Positions 9,367 to 19,348 of a DNA stretch of 64,000 bases are shown in pieces (position 1 is the first letter of the stretch; each line of letters opens with the position of its first letter). The stretch spans positions 44,977-108,976 of the forward strand of contig JACKBL010000011.1 of NCBI GenBank assembly GCA_020634515.1, in the 5' to 3' direction. A program made the position numbers and the translations under genes. Under the pieces are notes generated by a model, which was not told the DNA's origin, made no database searches, and saw only the letters and a list, made by a program, of their open reading frames with translations. Origin of the DNA: Ardenticatenales bacterium (lineage in GTDB: Bacteria; Chloroflexota; Anaerolineae; Promineifilales; Promineifilaceae).

Positions 9367-10167
9367 ATGATTACGGATCTACAAATTCTCCGCGGTTTGT
9401 CCCGAATCTCCTTGCGAGATTTCTTTACGCTCTATCCCCCTCACATCTACCTGATAGCCTGGGTGCCACGCGTGGCCACGCAGGTCATTTTCTTCACTCT
9501 GCTGGCCAATTATGTGGGCGGGCGGGAGTTCCTGGAGTTTGCCTTGATCGGGAATCCCGTTTATCTGCTCACGGCGACCGCCATCGTCTTTGTCACCGCC
9601 TCTGTGAATTGGGAGCGTCGCGCCGGAACGTTGCCGCTGATTATTGCCTCTCCCAGCAGCGTGTTGCTTGTTCTCTCGGGGCGGAATTTCGGTATGGGGC
9701 TTCATGGCTACCTGACGGGCGTCGTCGGCATTTTCCTCATGGGGCCGCTGCTGGGTTTGCGATTTACTCTGCTACAGATTGTTCTTGTGTTGGGGATATT
9801 GCTGTTGATTACGCTGAGTTCCTATTGTGTGGGATTGCTTATTGGCAGTTTTGCGCTGCGCACGCGTGGTTTCCACAATGTACTCTCCAACGTGCTGATT
9901 CTGACGGTCGCTTCTTTATGTGGGGTCAACTTCCCGCTGACGGCGTTGCCTGAATGGGCGCGAACGATCGGTTTGCTCCTGCCCCTGACGCATGGGCTGC
10001 AGGCGATCCGCCTGGTCCTGGAAGGGGGAGCGGCCAACCTGATCTTGCGTGAACTCTTATTGGAGGGGGTGGTCGGCCTGGTCTACCTGGGATTGGGGTT
10101 GATTTCCTTCTCGATTTTGCTGCAGAGCAGCCGCAAACACGGCTCATTTGATCTGCAATCAAGCTGA
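9367..10167 (+). CDS. ABC-2 type permease, second subunit
   Basis: A 266-residue polytopic membrane protein with the same overall layout as its upstream neighbour but different sequence. It starts two bases after the previous stop. It completes a three-gene ATPase-permease-permease export operon behind the synthetase. Its substrate cannot be told from sequence. Confidence 0.87.
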   Translation: MITDLQILRGLSRISLRDFFTLYPPHIYLIAWVPRVATQVIFFTLLANYVGGREFLEFALIGNPVYLLTATAIVFVTASVNWERRAGTLPLIIASPSSVLLVLSGRNFGMGLHGYLTGVVGIFLMGPLLGLRFTLLQIVLVLGILLLITLSSYCVGLLIGSFALRTRGFHNVLSNVLILTVASLCGVNFPLTALPEWARTIGLLLPLTHGLQAIRLVLEGGAANLILRELLLEGVVGLVYLGLGLISFSILLQSSRKHGSFDLQSS

Positions 10168-10568
10168 AACTTGAACGCAGCCTTCGTTTTCGCACCGGCG
10201 ACCGCTGCCCCTGGCGCATTCCCCGCCACTGGTAACTGGCGGCTATCCCCCGCGGTGTTGGCAGCGCCCAACCACTACTCCTCTCTACCTGACATCCTAT
10301 TCCTGCCTGGCATAACCAGGCCAGCGTAGTCAATAAATGGAGCCGCCAGGTCACATTGCACCACAGTTGTCTTGTTGTGATACACTTCTTCATAAGCCAG
10401 TCCAGAGTTGCGTCTGAATAACACGACTTTACCTCAGACTGGCCCATTGAAACGGTTTCCGGGGTGTGGGTGATTGCGGGGAGCGCGCCAGATGGCGATA
10501 CCTGGCCGGTCTCCCCATCTATTACCAGCATCAACGCGACGTAAACAGGTTGTTGACGGAGGAGTTCT
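10168..10568 (+). other. Gene-free stretch after the exporter operon
   Basis: No reading frame with coding character is seen. The only signal is a weak sigma70-like promoter: TTGCAC at 10356-10361, a 16-base spacer and TGATAC at 10378-10383, reading toward the 728-residue gene. GGAGGAG just before the ATG at 10569 is a good ribosome-binding site. Confidence 0.4.
10356..10383 (+). promoter_or_regulatory. Weak sigma70-like promoter
   Basis: TTGCAC and TGATAC with a 16-base spacer, about 185 bases upstream of the gene at 10569. Both boxes match consensus at four of six positions, so it could be chance. Confidence 0.25.
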
Positions 10569-12755
<2,187 letters not shown>

Positions 12756-12774
12756 ACTCCCCCCTGCCTTTAAG

Positions 12775-12810
12775 AACGGAGTCTCCTGGAGAGACTCCGT
12801 TTCTTTTTTT
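12775..12810 (+). terminator. Rho-independent terminator
   Basis: Perfect 11-base stem (AACGGAGTCTC at 12775-12785 with its complement at 12791-12801), a five-base loop and a run of Ts to 12810. It lies 20 bases after the stop of the 728-residue gene. Confidence 0.9.
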
Positions 12811-13140
12811 CACCACATTGCTTGCCACAGATCACGTGATAGAATTTCCCTTCGTCTAGCGTAAGGTGTTGTCTCCCGGTCATCTCGCCCGAATTTACGG
12901 CCTGTGCGGGCGAGATGGCGCGGAGACGAGGCCGCTTGTTTCCTACAGGTCTATTCCGCGCCATCCCGCCCCTACCATAATTGGAATTGCTGATGCCTTT
13001 CAAAACGCCTATTCTGTAATCCCATTCCACAAAAGAAGAATGTGACTATACAGGTCATCTGCCCAGATTGGACCAATTTGCTCTGGTTAAATCTGGTTAA
13101 TGTCTGCAAAATTGGTCCAATCTTTCGGAGACGTGAATAG
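12811..13140. other. Gene-free stretch between convergent genes
   Basis: No supported gene. Apart from the terminator just before it, the stretch holds the inverted repeat at 13065-13123, just downstream of the DUF1963 stop. Confidence 0.5.
13065..13123. repeat. Inverted repeat, AGATTGGACCAATTT family
   Basis: Fifteen-base perfect arms at 13065-13079 and 13109-13123 around a 29-base loop. It lies just downstream of the minus-strand DUF1963 gene, so it may help end that transcript, though no T-run follows on either strand. Related short hairpins with AGATTGG arms occur at 18261-18285 and 50888-50920. Confidence 0.7.
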
Positions 13141-13713
13141 TTACTCCTTGCTTTCATCGTAGCTTCTGGACCAGAAAACGGGCAGCAGATCGGGGTCCAT
13201 CGTGAAGCCGGCCGTCAGGCTGAGCAGGGCAGTTTCGCGTAGCAACTGTTGCGGCGGCTGTAAATCGGGGGGCGGCGGGGTGGGGGCCAGGTCGGAAACT
13301 TCCCCGTCATAATACAGCACGTGGTGAGGAATGACGTTTTGGTTCCAGAAGTCGCCGACGAAGAAATAGAGCCAGCCTTGCGGTGGCAAGAGGGGATGGA
13401 ACCCTTTTTCCAGATGCGCGAGGTTGATCTGGGCTAAAAAATCCAATGCCTGTCCATTCTGTTCCGGCCACGTCAGTGTCGGCGGCAGGTCGGGCAGCCC
13501 TTCCAGCCGGCTCAATCCGACTGGCGTGGGCGCGGCCGCGGAGAGGATTTGCAGCGGCTGCCGGCGGTGAAAGGTGGGCCGGAAATGGGTGTAGATCGCC
13601 TGTGGGTCCAGGTCCGCCGCTGTTTCCCCTAGCGTAGCGCGGAAGAGGGAATGCCAGCGGTCGTAACGCGCTTCATTATCTATAACGTGCTTCTCCCTTT
13701 TCACGACTTGCAC
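13141..13713 (-). CDS. DUF1963 family protein (YwqG-like)
   Basis: A 190-residue soluble protein with the hallmarks of DUF1963: GLPDLPPTLTWPEQ, then FLAQINLAHLE and LPPQGWLYFF. The family is common in bacteria and has no established biochemical role. It is shorter than many YwqG-like proteins (around 250 or more residues) and stops soon after the core, so it may be a compact or C-terminally shortened member. Its proposed start overlaps the last 38 bases of the upstream radical SAM gene; a later internal start is possible. The overlap implies coupled expression with that gene. Confidence 0.8.
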   Translation of the reverse strand: MQVVKREKHVIDNEARYDRWHSLFRATLGETAADLDPQAIYTHFRPTFHRRQPLQILSAAAPTPVGLSRLEGLPDLPPTLTWPEQNGQALDFLAQINLAHLEKGFHPLLPPQGWLYFFVGDFWNQNVIPHHVLYYDGEVSDLAPTPPPPDLQPPQQLLRETALLSLTAGFTMDPDLLPVFWSRSYDESKE

Positions 13714-14704
13714 GGCGATGGCGTTGTGGACCAGGGGCGGCGGCGAGGCTGTGGGCTTCGTCGGGGTAGTGCGCGGGGGCGGCGGTCCAGAAGGGGATGC
13801 CGTAGCGTTTGACGATTTGGGCTTGTCCGCTGGCTTCCAGGTCGGCCAGCACCTGACGCACCTGCCCCGGCGTCCAGCGGGCCAACGCGCGTTCCAGTTC
13901 TGCCTGGCTCATGGGGTGGCGGGTGATGATGCTGGTGATGGCGGCAACGGGCGAATCAAAGCCGCTCAAGTCAAAGGTTCCTTCGGCGGGATGGACCACG
14001 GCGGCGATGTCGCCGAGGATGGCTCTGGCGCGCATGAGGCCTTCTTCGTCGGCGGGTTGTACCCAGATTTCCGCCGGGGGGCGGGTGGGCAGGTTCAGAT
14101 GGACCTGATCGGGGCGAATGGGGCGTAAAACGGCGGCGATGTCGCGCAGGGCGGTTTCCGTGTCGTTCAGGTCGCGTATGAGCATGATTTCGACCCACAG
14201 TTTGCCGCTGTATTCCTGGCGGAAGGCGGTCAGTCCTTCTATGAGGCGGGCAAAGGTGGCCTGGGGGTGGGGGCGGTTGATGTGGCGGTAGAGGGCGGGC
14301 GTGCCGGCATCTACCGAGGGCATCACGGCATCAGCAACCACCAGGTCCTGGCGCACTTCTGGCAAATAGAGCAGGGAGCCATTGGTGATCACGGCCACGG
14401 GCAGGTCCGTTAGTCGCCGCACCGCCCGAATAAGCCCGCCGATGCCGCTGTGCAACGTCGGCTCCCCCGAACCGACAAACGTCACCCAATCAATCTCGTC
14501 CGGCGGGTGGCTGGCCAACGCCGTCTGCACTTCGGCCAGAATTTCCGCCTCGGGGAAATATGCGCGGCGTTGGTGGGTCACGGGCATGGTGCGCCCCAAC
14601 TGGCAGTAGACGCAGTTCCAGTTGCACGTCTTCAGCGGGATGGTGTCGATACCCAATGAGCGGCCCAGTCGTCTTGATGGCACTGGGCCAAAAACGTACT
14701 TCAT
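13676..14704 (-). CDS. Radical SAM protein
   Basis: A 342-residue iron-sulfur enzyme of the radical SAM superfamily. The cluster-binding motif is CNWNCVYC near residues 28-35 (CxxxCxxC), preceded by GPVPSRRLGRSLGID, an opening shared by a widespread family of uncharacterised radical SAM proteins. GSGEPTLH is the usual glycine-rich SAM motif. The C-terminal 100 residues contain a small helical, winged-helix-like part (HPMSQAELERAL, LADLEASG) and an Arg-rich tail. The substrate is unknown. It is transcribed with the DUF1963 gene, which it overlaps. Confidence 0.9.
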   Translation of the reverse strand: MKYVFGPVPSRRLGRSLGIDTIPLKTCNWNCVYCQLGRTMPVTHQRRAYFPEAEILAEVQTALASHPPDEIDWVTFVGSGEPTLHSGIGGLIRAVRRLTDLPVAVITNGSLLYLPEVRQDLVVADAVMPSVDAGTPALYRHINRPHPQATFARLIEGLTAFRQEYSGKLWVEIMLIRDLNDTETALRDIAAVLRPIRPDQVHLNLPTRPPAEIWVQPADEEGLMRARAILGDIAAVVHPAEGTFDLSGFDSPVAAITSIITRHPMSQAELERALARWTPGQVRQVLADLEASGQAQIVKRYGIPFWTAAPAHYPDEAHSLAAAPGPQRHRRASREKGEARYR

Positions 14705-14776
14705 TTCATTCCCCGGCGAAAATAGTCACAGATTGCGCAGATGACGCAGATTTTTTTGCTCTTTAGTATCTCAAGG

Positions 14777-14823
14777 GGAGTGGCGGCTTCAGCCGGAACA
14801 GTTCCGACGAAAGTCGCCACTCC
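14777..14823. repeat. Inverted repeat with GGAGTGGCG arms
   Basis: Nine-base arms at 14777-14785 and 14815-14823, with an imperfect inner stem, between the LysM gene stop and the radical SAM start. It may end the LysM transcript on the minus strand. No T-run is present. Confidence 0.5.
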
Positions 14824-14910
14824 GCCCCATATTTAGCTCATGCCCCCACGAATTCCCAGAGAACCATTGTTTTTCCCCGCGTTTTTCCGCGCCAACTTCC
14901 AGAACAGTTC

Positions 14911-15993
14911 TTACCTGACTACTCGCAAGACCCAGGCGTCCATAAACCAGCCGTTGTTGGCGATGGCCCAGCGCCCGCGCATGGCCGCGCCCAGGGTGAT
15001 GGTCTGGGATTGGGCCAGAGTAAAGCGGTAGGTGAAGGTGTTGCGCTGGCCGAAGGCAGGTTGCAGCCAGCCGCTGCCGCTGCCGCCAACAATGAGGCGT
15101 ACCTCACCGGAACGCGGGTCAGGCGCCCATACCTTTTGCCCGCCTTCATAGGCGGATACCAGGTCGGGGAAGACATTGATTTGCATCTCATAGGTTGCGG
15201 GTGGCAGGGAGACGGTGGTCAGCAGGCGGAAACTGATCGCTCCGTACTGCTTGAATATCTTCACCGTCTGGGAGCCATCCCATATGAAAAGCGTATGTTC
15301 TGATGGGGGTAGGAAGGCGGGGGAGAGGACGCGGCTTTCGGGGCGCACAAAGCGGTTCCACGGGTCAGGGTCGAGGGGGTTGTCTCCTTCGTCCCATTCC
15401 AGCACCCATTGGTCGGGAACCTGGAATTCAGGCACGCCGTCGCGGTTGTACCAGCCCCCTTCAAAGGAGGGATTGGGTAGCAGGTTGGCTCCGCCAGGGG
15501 CAGGCGGCGGCGTGAGGGTGGGGCCTGGCGGGGAGACCTGGGGTGTGTTGGTTGGCGGCGGAGGGGAAGCGGCGGCGCCGGGAATGACCAAAACCTGGCC
15601 CACGTAAATGAAATTGACGTTGCTGATGTTGTTAGTTTGCGCCAGGGCTTGCAGCGAGACGCCAAAGCGGAGGGCAACGCGGTAGAGGGTGTCGCCTGGC
15701 TGCACGACATAGGTGGTTGCATTGCCGATTGGTGGTGGAGTCGGCGCGGGTGGGTTATCGCCATCATTGGGGATGGTGAGGGTCTGCCCGGCGTAAATCA
15801 AGTTGGGGTTGAGGATGTTGTTGGCTTGAACGATGGCGTCAATGCTGACGTGGAAGCGGCGGCTAATGGCGGCCAGGGTGTCGCCTGGCTGCACGACGTA
15901 AGAGGTGTTGGCGGCGGCCAGAGTGGCGGTCAGGCCTAAGAGCAGGAGGGCGAACAAGAGAGAAAGGGTGCGTGAATGGGGGAGTGCCGGCAT
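14911..15993 (-). CDS. Secreted LysM-repeat protein
   Basis: A 360-residue exported protein. Residues 1-28 are a signal peptide ending near AAANT. Two LysM domains (YVVQPGDTLAAISRRF at about 32-75 and YVVQPGDTLYRVALRF at about 93-138) should bind peptidoglycan or chitin-like glycans. A Pro/Thr-rich linker follows, then about 185 residues beginning NLLPNPSFEGGW, typical of a carbohydrate-binding-like beta domain in Chloroflexota cell-surface proteins. No catalytic domain is seen. It is flanked by intergenic DNA on both sides and is probably its own transcript. Confidence 0.9.
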   Translation of the reverse strand: MPALPHSRTLSLLFALLLLGLTATLAAANTSYVVQPGDTLAAISRRFHVSIDAIVQANNILNPNLIYAGQTLTIPNDGDNPPAPTPPPIGNATTYVVQPGDTLYRVALRFGVSLQALAQTNNISNVNFIYVGQVLVIPGAAASPPPPTNTPQVSPPGPTLTPPPAPGGANLLPNPSFEGGWYNRDGVPEFQVPDQWVLEWDEGDNPLDPDPWNRFVRPESRVLSPAFLPPSEHTLFIWDGSQTVKIFKQYGAISFRLLTTVSLPPATYEMQINVFPDLVSAYEGGQKVWAPDPRSGEVRLIVGGSGSGWLQPAFGQRNTFTYRFTLAQSQTITLGAAMRGRWAIANNGWFMDAWVLRVVR

Positions 15994-16067
15994 TTTTTAC
16001 CTTATGCGCGTGTCACAACAAACGGGCAGCACACAACGGATAACAGAAAACGGAAAACACGCAACAG

Positions 16068-16604
16068 TCAATAGCCATTGACCACGTCCTCTGGCAGTTG
16101 AGTCAGAACGGCGGCGGCGGCGGCGGCGGGGGAGAGAGCCTCGGTGTTGATGGTGGCTTCGGGGGTCAGGGGTAGCTCGTAGGCGGCTCCCAGTCCGGGG
16201 ACGGTGTCCTGGGCGGCGGCCTGGGCGCGGGCGTAGATGCCTTTGGGGTCGCGCGCCTGGCAGGTAGCGAGGGAACAGGCGACGTAGACTTCGGCGAAGC
16301 GGGGAATGAGTCGGCGGGCCTGGTCGCGGTAGGCGCGGCGGTTGGCGGTGGCGGCGATGAGGACGTTGAGGCCCTGGCGGGTGAGCCAGGCGGCCAACTG
16401 GCCGAGGATGGCGTAGAACCGGTCGCGTTCGTCGGGGGTGTAGGTGGGTTGGGGGGTGAGGATGGGGCGGAGGTCGTCGGAGTCGAGGAGGATGGTGGGG
16501 ATGCCTTGCGCGGCGAGGTGGGTTTGGAGGGCGTGGGCGAGGGTGGTTTTGCCCGATGCCGGCATTCCCGTCAACCACACCGCAAATCCCGCGTCCGCCG
16601 CCAT
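16068..16604 (-). CDS. cysC: Adenylylsulfate kinase-like protein
   Basis: A 178-residue P-loop kinase. Walker A is GMPASGKTT at about residues 13-21. Next come LLDSDDLR (LDGDxxR in most family members), YTPDERDRFY, NVLIAATANRR and DPKGIYARA, all matching the APS kinase fold that phosphorylates adenylylsulfate at the 3' position. The substrate-loop sequence VPGLGAAYELP is a loose version of the FTG...PYE motif, so the substrate may not be APS. It starts 6 bases after the APH-like kinase gene, in one operon with it. No sulfate adenylyltransferase gene is present nearby, which weakens a role in sulfate assimilation. Confidence 0.8.
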   Translation of the reverse strand: MAADAGFAVWLTGMPASGKTTLAHALQTHLAAQGIPTILLDSDDLRPILTPQPTYTPDERDRFYAILGQLAAWLTRQGLNVLIAATANRRAYRDQARRLIPRFAEVYVACSLATCQARDPKGIYARAQAAAQDTVPGLGAAYELPLTPEATINTEALSPAAAAAAVLTQLPEDVVNGY

Positions 16605-16610
16605 CTCTCC

Positions 16611-17702
16611 CTACGCATCATGCAGATAGCGATTGATCGTGCGCCACTCAAAATGGGGTGACGCCAGCACATTGCGCGCAAACGCCAGCAACTTCAGCCG
16701 TACCTCATCCGTCACGTTGTACCACTGCGGGCTGGCCAGCACCAGCGCCCGCCAGGCATACCACGGTTGAATCACCGCCGGAAAGCCGCGGTCCTCCGTT
16801 TGCCGCAAATACGTCTCCCAAAAAGCCAGATAGAGGTCCTGGAATGGGCCATCCAGCCGCCCGTATCGCTGCAAAGAGAAGAATAAATAATTGATCGTCA
16901 TGCAACTGACATCGTCCGCGGGTTCTCCCCAGGGGCCGCGGCTGCGGTCGATCAGCGTGAAAAACGTGTCGGTGCGGAAGATGACGTTGAATGGGTGGAA
17001 ATCTCCATGCACCTGGCTGAGCCGGTGCGTCAGCGGTTTTAGCCGCCAGCGCCATTCGATTGCCCTTTGTTCGATGGCGCACAGGTCCGCCGGCGAAATG
17101 AGCGGGAAATCCGCGGGGTAACTGTCCGTCAGCCCCATGATGCCCTCGCCATGCCCCACCAGATCGCGGATGCGTCGCCGCCAGAGCAGCGGATCGGTGT
17201 GTTTTTGCGTGTGAATGTGCGCCAGGTAGGTCGCCAGGGCACGGGCGCGGGCGCAGTCCTCTTCCTCCATGTAGCCATTATCGCGGATGCGCATCAAATC
17301 CCGTGCATAGGGTTGTCCGGTGGCGTACTCCGTCACCAGCAGCAATTCCTCCGTTTGGCCGATGGAGGCCAGCCGACCGGCGACATCCACGGCTACCATA
17401 TCGTGAGCGCGGATGTGGGCGGGAAGATGGTTGAATGCGTGGAAATCAAGCCAGATGGCGGCGGCGCGGTCGCTGTCCATTTCGCGGCCAAAGCCATTGC
17501 GGTTGACCTGGCGCAGCACAATGCGGTTGGGATTGCTCCCGTTGGTCTGGTAGTCAACGTAGATGGGGTGGCCATAGCCAAACGCTTTCAAAGCGGCGCT
17601 GCCCGTGTCCTTTTGCCCCAGCACGCCGATCTGCTTAATTTCCACGTGCTGACCGTTGGTGTCTTCCAGATAAGCCTCGATTTGAGCCGCTTCCAGTTCC
17701 AT
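16611..17702 (-). CDS. Aminoglycoside-phosphotransferase-fold kinase
   Basis: A 363-residue protein of the APH/choline kinase fold. The catalytic loop is VHGDFHPFNVIF near residue 240. The metal-binding segment is LIDRSRGPWGEPADDVS, where most members have D-x-[DE], so that motif is altered. Residues 60-100 contain the ATP-binding lobe (IVLRQVN). The substrate is unknown. It sits 12 bases after a universal stress protein gene and 6 bases before the APS-kinase-like gene, a tight three-gene minus-strand operon. The pairing of an APH-fold kinase with a CysC-type kinase suggests a two-step phosphorylation or sulfate-activation task; this is speculative. Confidence 0.85.
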   Translation of the reverse strand: MELEAAQIEAYLEDTNGQHVEIKQIGVLGQKDTGSAALKAFGYGHPIYVDYQTNGSNPNRIVLRQVNRNGFGREMDSDRAAAIWLDFHAFNHLPAHIRAHDMVAVDVAGRLASIGQTEELLLVTEYATGQPYARDLMRIRDNGYMEEEDCARARALATYLAHIHTQKHTDPLLWRRRIRDLVGHGEGIMGLTDSYPADFPLISPADLCAIEQRAIEWRWRLKPLTHRLSQVHGDFHPFNVIFRTDTFFTLIDRSRGPWGEPADDVSCMTINYLFFSLQRYGRLDGPFQDLYLAFWETYLRQTEDRGFPAVIQPWYAWRALVLASPQWYNVTDEVRLKLLAFARNVLASPHFEWRTINRYLHDA

Positions 17703-17714
17703 GGTGTTGCCCCT

Positions 17715-18161
17715 CTAGTCGCGCAAACGTCCGCGCACGATCAGGGTGTCGCACTGTGCGCCGCGCACAACCTTCTCGGCGACGCTGCCATAGACCCAAC
17801 GGGTGAGGCCGGTGCGTCCGTGGCTACAAATGACGATCAGGTCCACGCCGTGTTCCGCGGCGCAGTCAACAATCGTTTCGGCGACCATGCCCATCCGTGT
17901 CTCAATGTGAATAGGCATGTCGGGCGTTTGCCATTTCTGGCGCAACTGCTCCAGGTAATCGCGGGATTCCGCTTCCTGGCGGTTGAGGGCGGTGTCGTAG
18001 GCGGGTTGGATTTCGATGAAGGGGGCGATGACCTCTAGTGGCACGACAACGCGCATGAATACCAGTTCGGCGTTCGTGGCCTGGGCAATGGTGACGGCAG
18101 GAGGGATGGCCTGTTCCGCCAATTGCGAACCGTCGAGTGGAACCATCATTTTCTTAAACAT
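17715..18161 (-). CDS. Universal stress protein (UspA family)
   Basis: A 148-residue single Usp domain. MMVPLDGSQLAEQA opens the fold. SHGRTGLTRWVYGSVAEKV carries the G-x2-G-x(9)-G-S nucleotide-binding pattern, so it probably binds ATP. GAGGAG six bases before the ATG supports the start. It is first in the minus-strand operon with the two kinase-like genes. Confidence 0.95.
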   Translation of the reverse strand: MFKKMMVPLDGSQLAEQAIPPAVTIAQATNAELVFMRVVVPLEVIAPFIEIQPAYDTALNRQEAESRDYLEQLRQKWQTPDMPIHIETRMGMVAETIVDCAAEHGVDLIVICSHGRTGLTRWVYGSVAEKVVRGAQCDTLIVRGRLRD

Positions 18162-18260
18162 CGGAGGCTCCTCAACATAGTGGGCGGGGGAGGGTTACCA
18201 GTTGCCAGTTGGTAGTCGTCAGTCGGTCAACGGGGTGATGTGCGCGACTGGCAAATACCA

Positions 18261-18285
18261 GGATCAATCTTATGTAGATTGGTCC
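18261..18285. repeat. Short hairpin with AGATTGGTCC arm
   Basis: Ten-base arms (18261-18270 and 18276-18285, one mismatch) around a five-base loop, in the spacer between the CBS-protein stop and the Usp start. Related to the hairpins at 13065 and 50888. Confidence 0.5.
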
Positions 18286-18384
18286 TGTCTAAAGGATATG
18301 CCGGCATTCCCCCCCTGAGAAGTGAGGAACGTCACCGGGGGCAAAGACAATCCTCATTCCCCGCGGCGTACTTCCCGCGGCGGT

Positions 18385-18822
18385 TTACACTTGTTTGCCG
18401 TTGACAATAACGGGTTTGAACTCCGCGAAATGGTTGAGAAAATCCGTGATGGTGACGATACCCACCAACCGCCCATCATCTACGACGGGCAGTGCGCCAA
18501 ATTTATAGGCGCTGAGCATCTCCGCGGCATGGTAGGCGGGGGTATCCGGGGAGACGGTGAGGGGATTGGGCGTCATACAGCTTTCCACGGTCATCGTTTC
18601 CAGGAGGGCGTCATCCTGCCAGCGTTCGTGTAGGACGATGGGGGAGTTCATGGTCAGGCGCACGTCCCGGTCGGTGACGATTCCCATTAGCTTTCCCAGG
18701 GCATTGACGACGGGGAATTGCCGGCATTCCTCCTCCTGCATCAAATCAATCACCTCGCGTAGCGTCGTTTGGGGGCTGACGGTCTTGGGATTCACCGTCA
18801 TCAAATCATTGACTGTCAACAT
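18385..18822 (-). CDS. Tandem CBS-domain protein
   Basis: About 145 residues made of two CBS domains (a Bateman module), which usually sense adenine nucleotides. Each half has the VNDLMT/VESCMT opening and the GIVTDRD / GIVTITD closing motif. The frame is open to 18885. GGAGG at 18829-18833 lies six bases before the ATG at 18822, which I take as the start (MLTVNDLM). No effector domain is attached. The DNA upstream carries a dispersed repeat at 18968-19051. Confidence 0.92.
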   Translation of the reverse strand: MLTVNDLMTVNPKTVSPQTTLREVIDLMQEEECRQFPVVNALGKLMGIVTDRDVRLTMNSPIVLHERWQDDALLETMTVESCMTPNPLTVSPDTPAYHAAEMLSAYKFGALPVVDDGRLVGIVTITDFLNHFAEFKPVIVNGKQV

Positions 18823-18967
18823 CATTAGCCTCCAGGTCTGTGAGATTTCGTCAATCTGCCGCTGGTTGACCGCAGCCGGCAGCATGACAGTCTAACTGTA
18901 GCACGAACCCGCGTCGCGTGGTGGGTGGTGAAAAGCATCATTTCGGGATGACATTTGTCCCTAAGGA

Positions 18968-19051
18968 TTCGCTCGGAATTGACTTTGGACTTTCCAATAC
19001 ATAAGAACCCTTCAAGCGCATCCGTCAATTCCAAATCTGTTAACGGATGCG
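18968..19051. repeat. Dispersed structured intergenic repeat, copy A
   Basis: The first 62 bases match copy B (42688-42779) at about 60 positions. The shared unit contains a small hairpin (TTGGA-CTT-TCCAA) and the left arm of a larger one (GCATCCGTCAAT), closed by TTAACGGATGCG at the right end. In both copies the unit lies upstream of a minus-strand gene in the same orientation, so it may be a transcribed leader element or a small mobile repeat. Confidence 0.85.
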
Positions 19052-19162
19052 TCCTAACAGGCAAACGCGCCCGCCACCCATACGGGTCATTAGCAACCTG
19101 CATTTGCAAAAGGTATTGCATATAAAGTGGCATAGCAAGGGATATATACCATATATTCTCTT

Positions 19163-19191
19163 TTGGCAGATCGTTGTCGCATTGGTATAAT
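19163..19191 (+). promoter_or_regulatory. Strong sigma70-like promoter of the polysaccharide locus
   Basis: TTGGCA at 19163-19168, a 17-base spacer, and a perfect TATAAT at 19186-19191 with an extended TGG before it. Transcription would start near 19198, leaving a leader of roughly 150-190 bases before the Wzz-like gene. Confidence 0.75.
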
Positions 19192-19348
19192 GACGCGATT
19201 ATGCGTGGCATAGTCGCCATCTGGCTATTTGTAGGGGAAGCTTCTCTTGTCCTTTTCTCATTATGCGCATGAGTAAAGATGTAAACAATTCAGGTTCCTA
19301 CAAACCTGCCTTACAGAACCCCTATCCTTGTGAAAACAGAACCTACCT

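Larger units (their letters stand above)
18823..19348. other. Divergent intergenic region
   Basis: About 525 bases between the minus-strand CBS gene and the plus-strand polysaccharide locus. It contains the dispersed hairpin repeat at 18968-19051 and a strong promoter at 19163-19191. No gene is supported here; a minus-strand frame of 131 residues spans it but shows no recognisable domain. Confidence 0.6.

Noticed and set aside
18825..19220. 131-residue minus-strand protein upstream of the CBS gene
   Set aside because: It runs through the dispersed repeat and the strong promoter, with no domain and no ribosome site.
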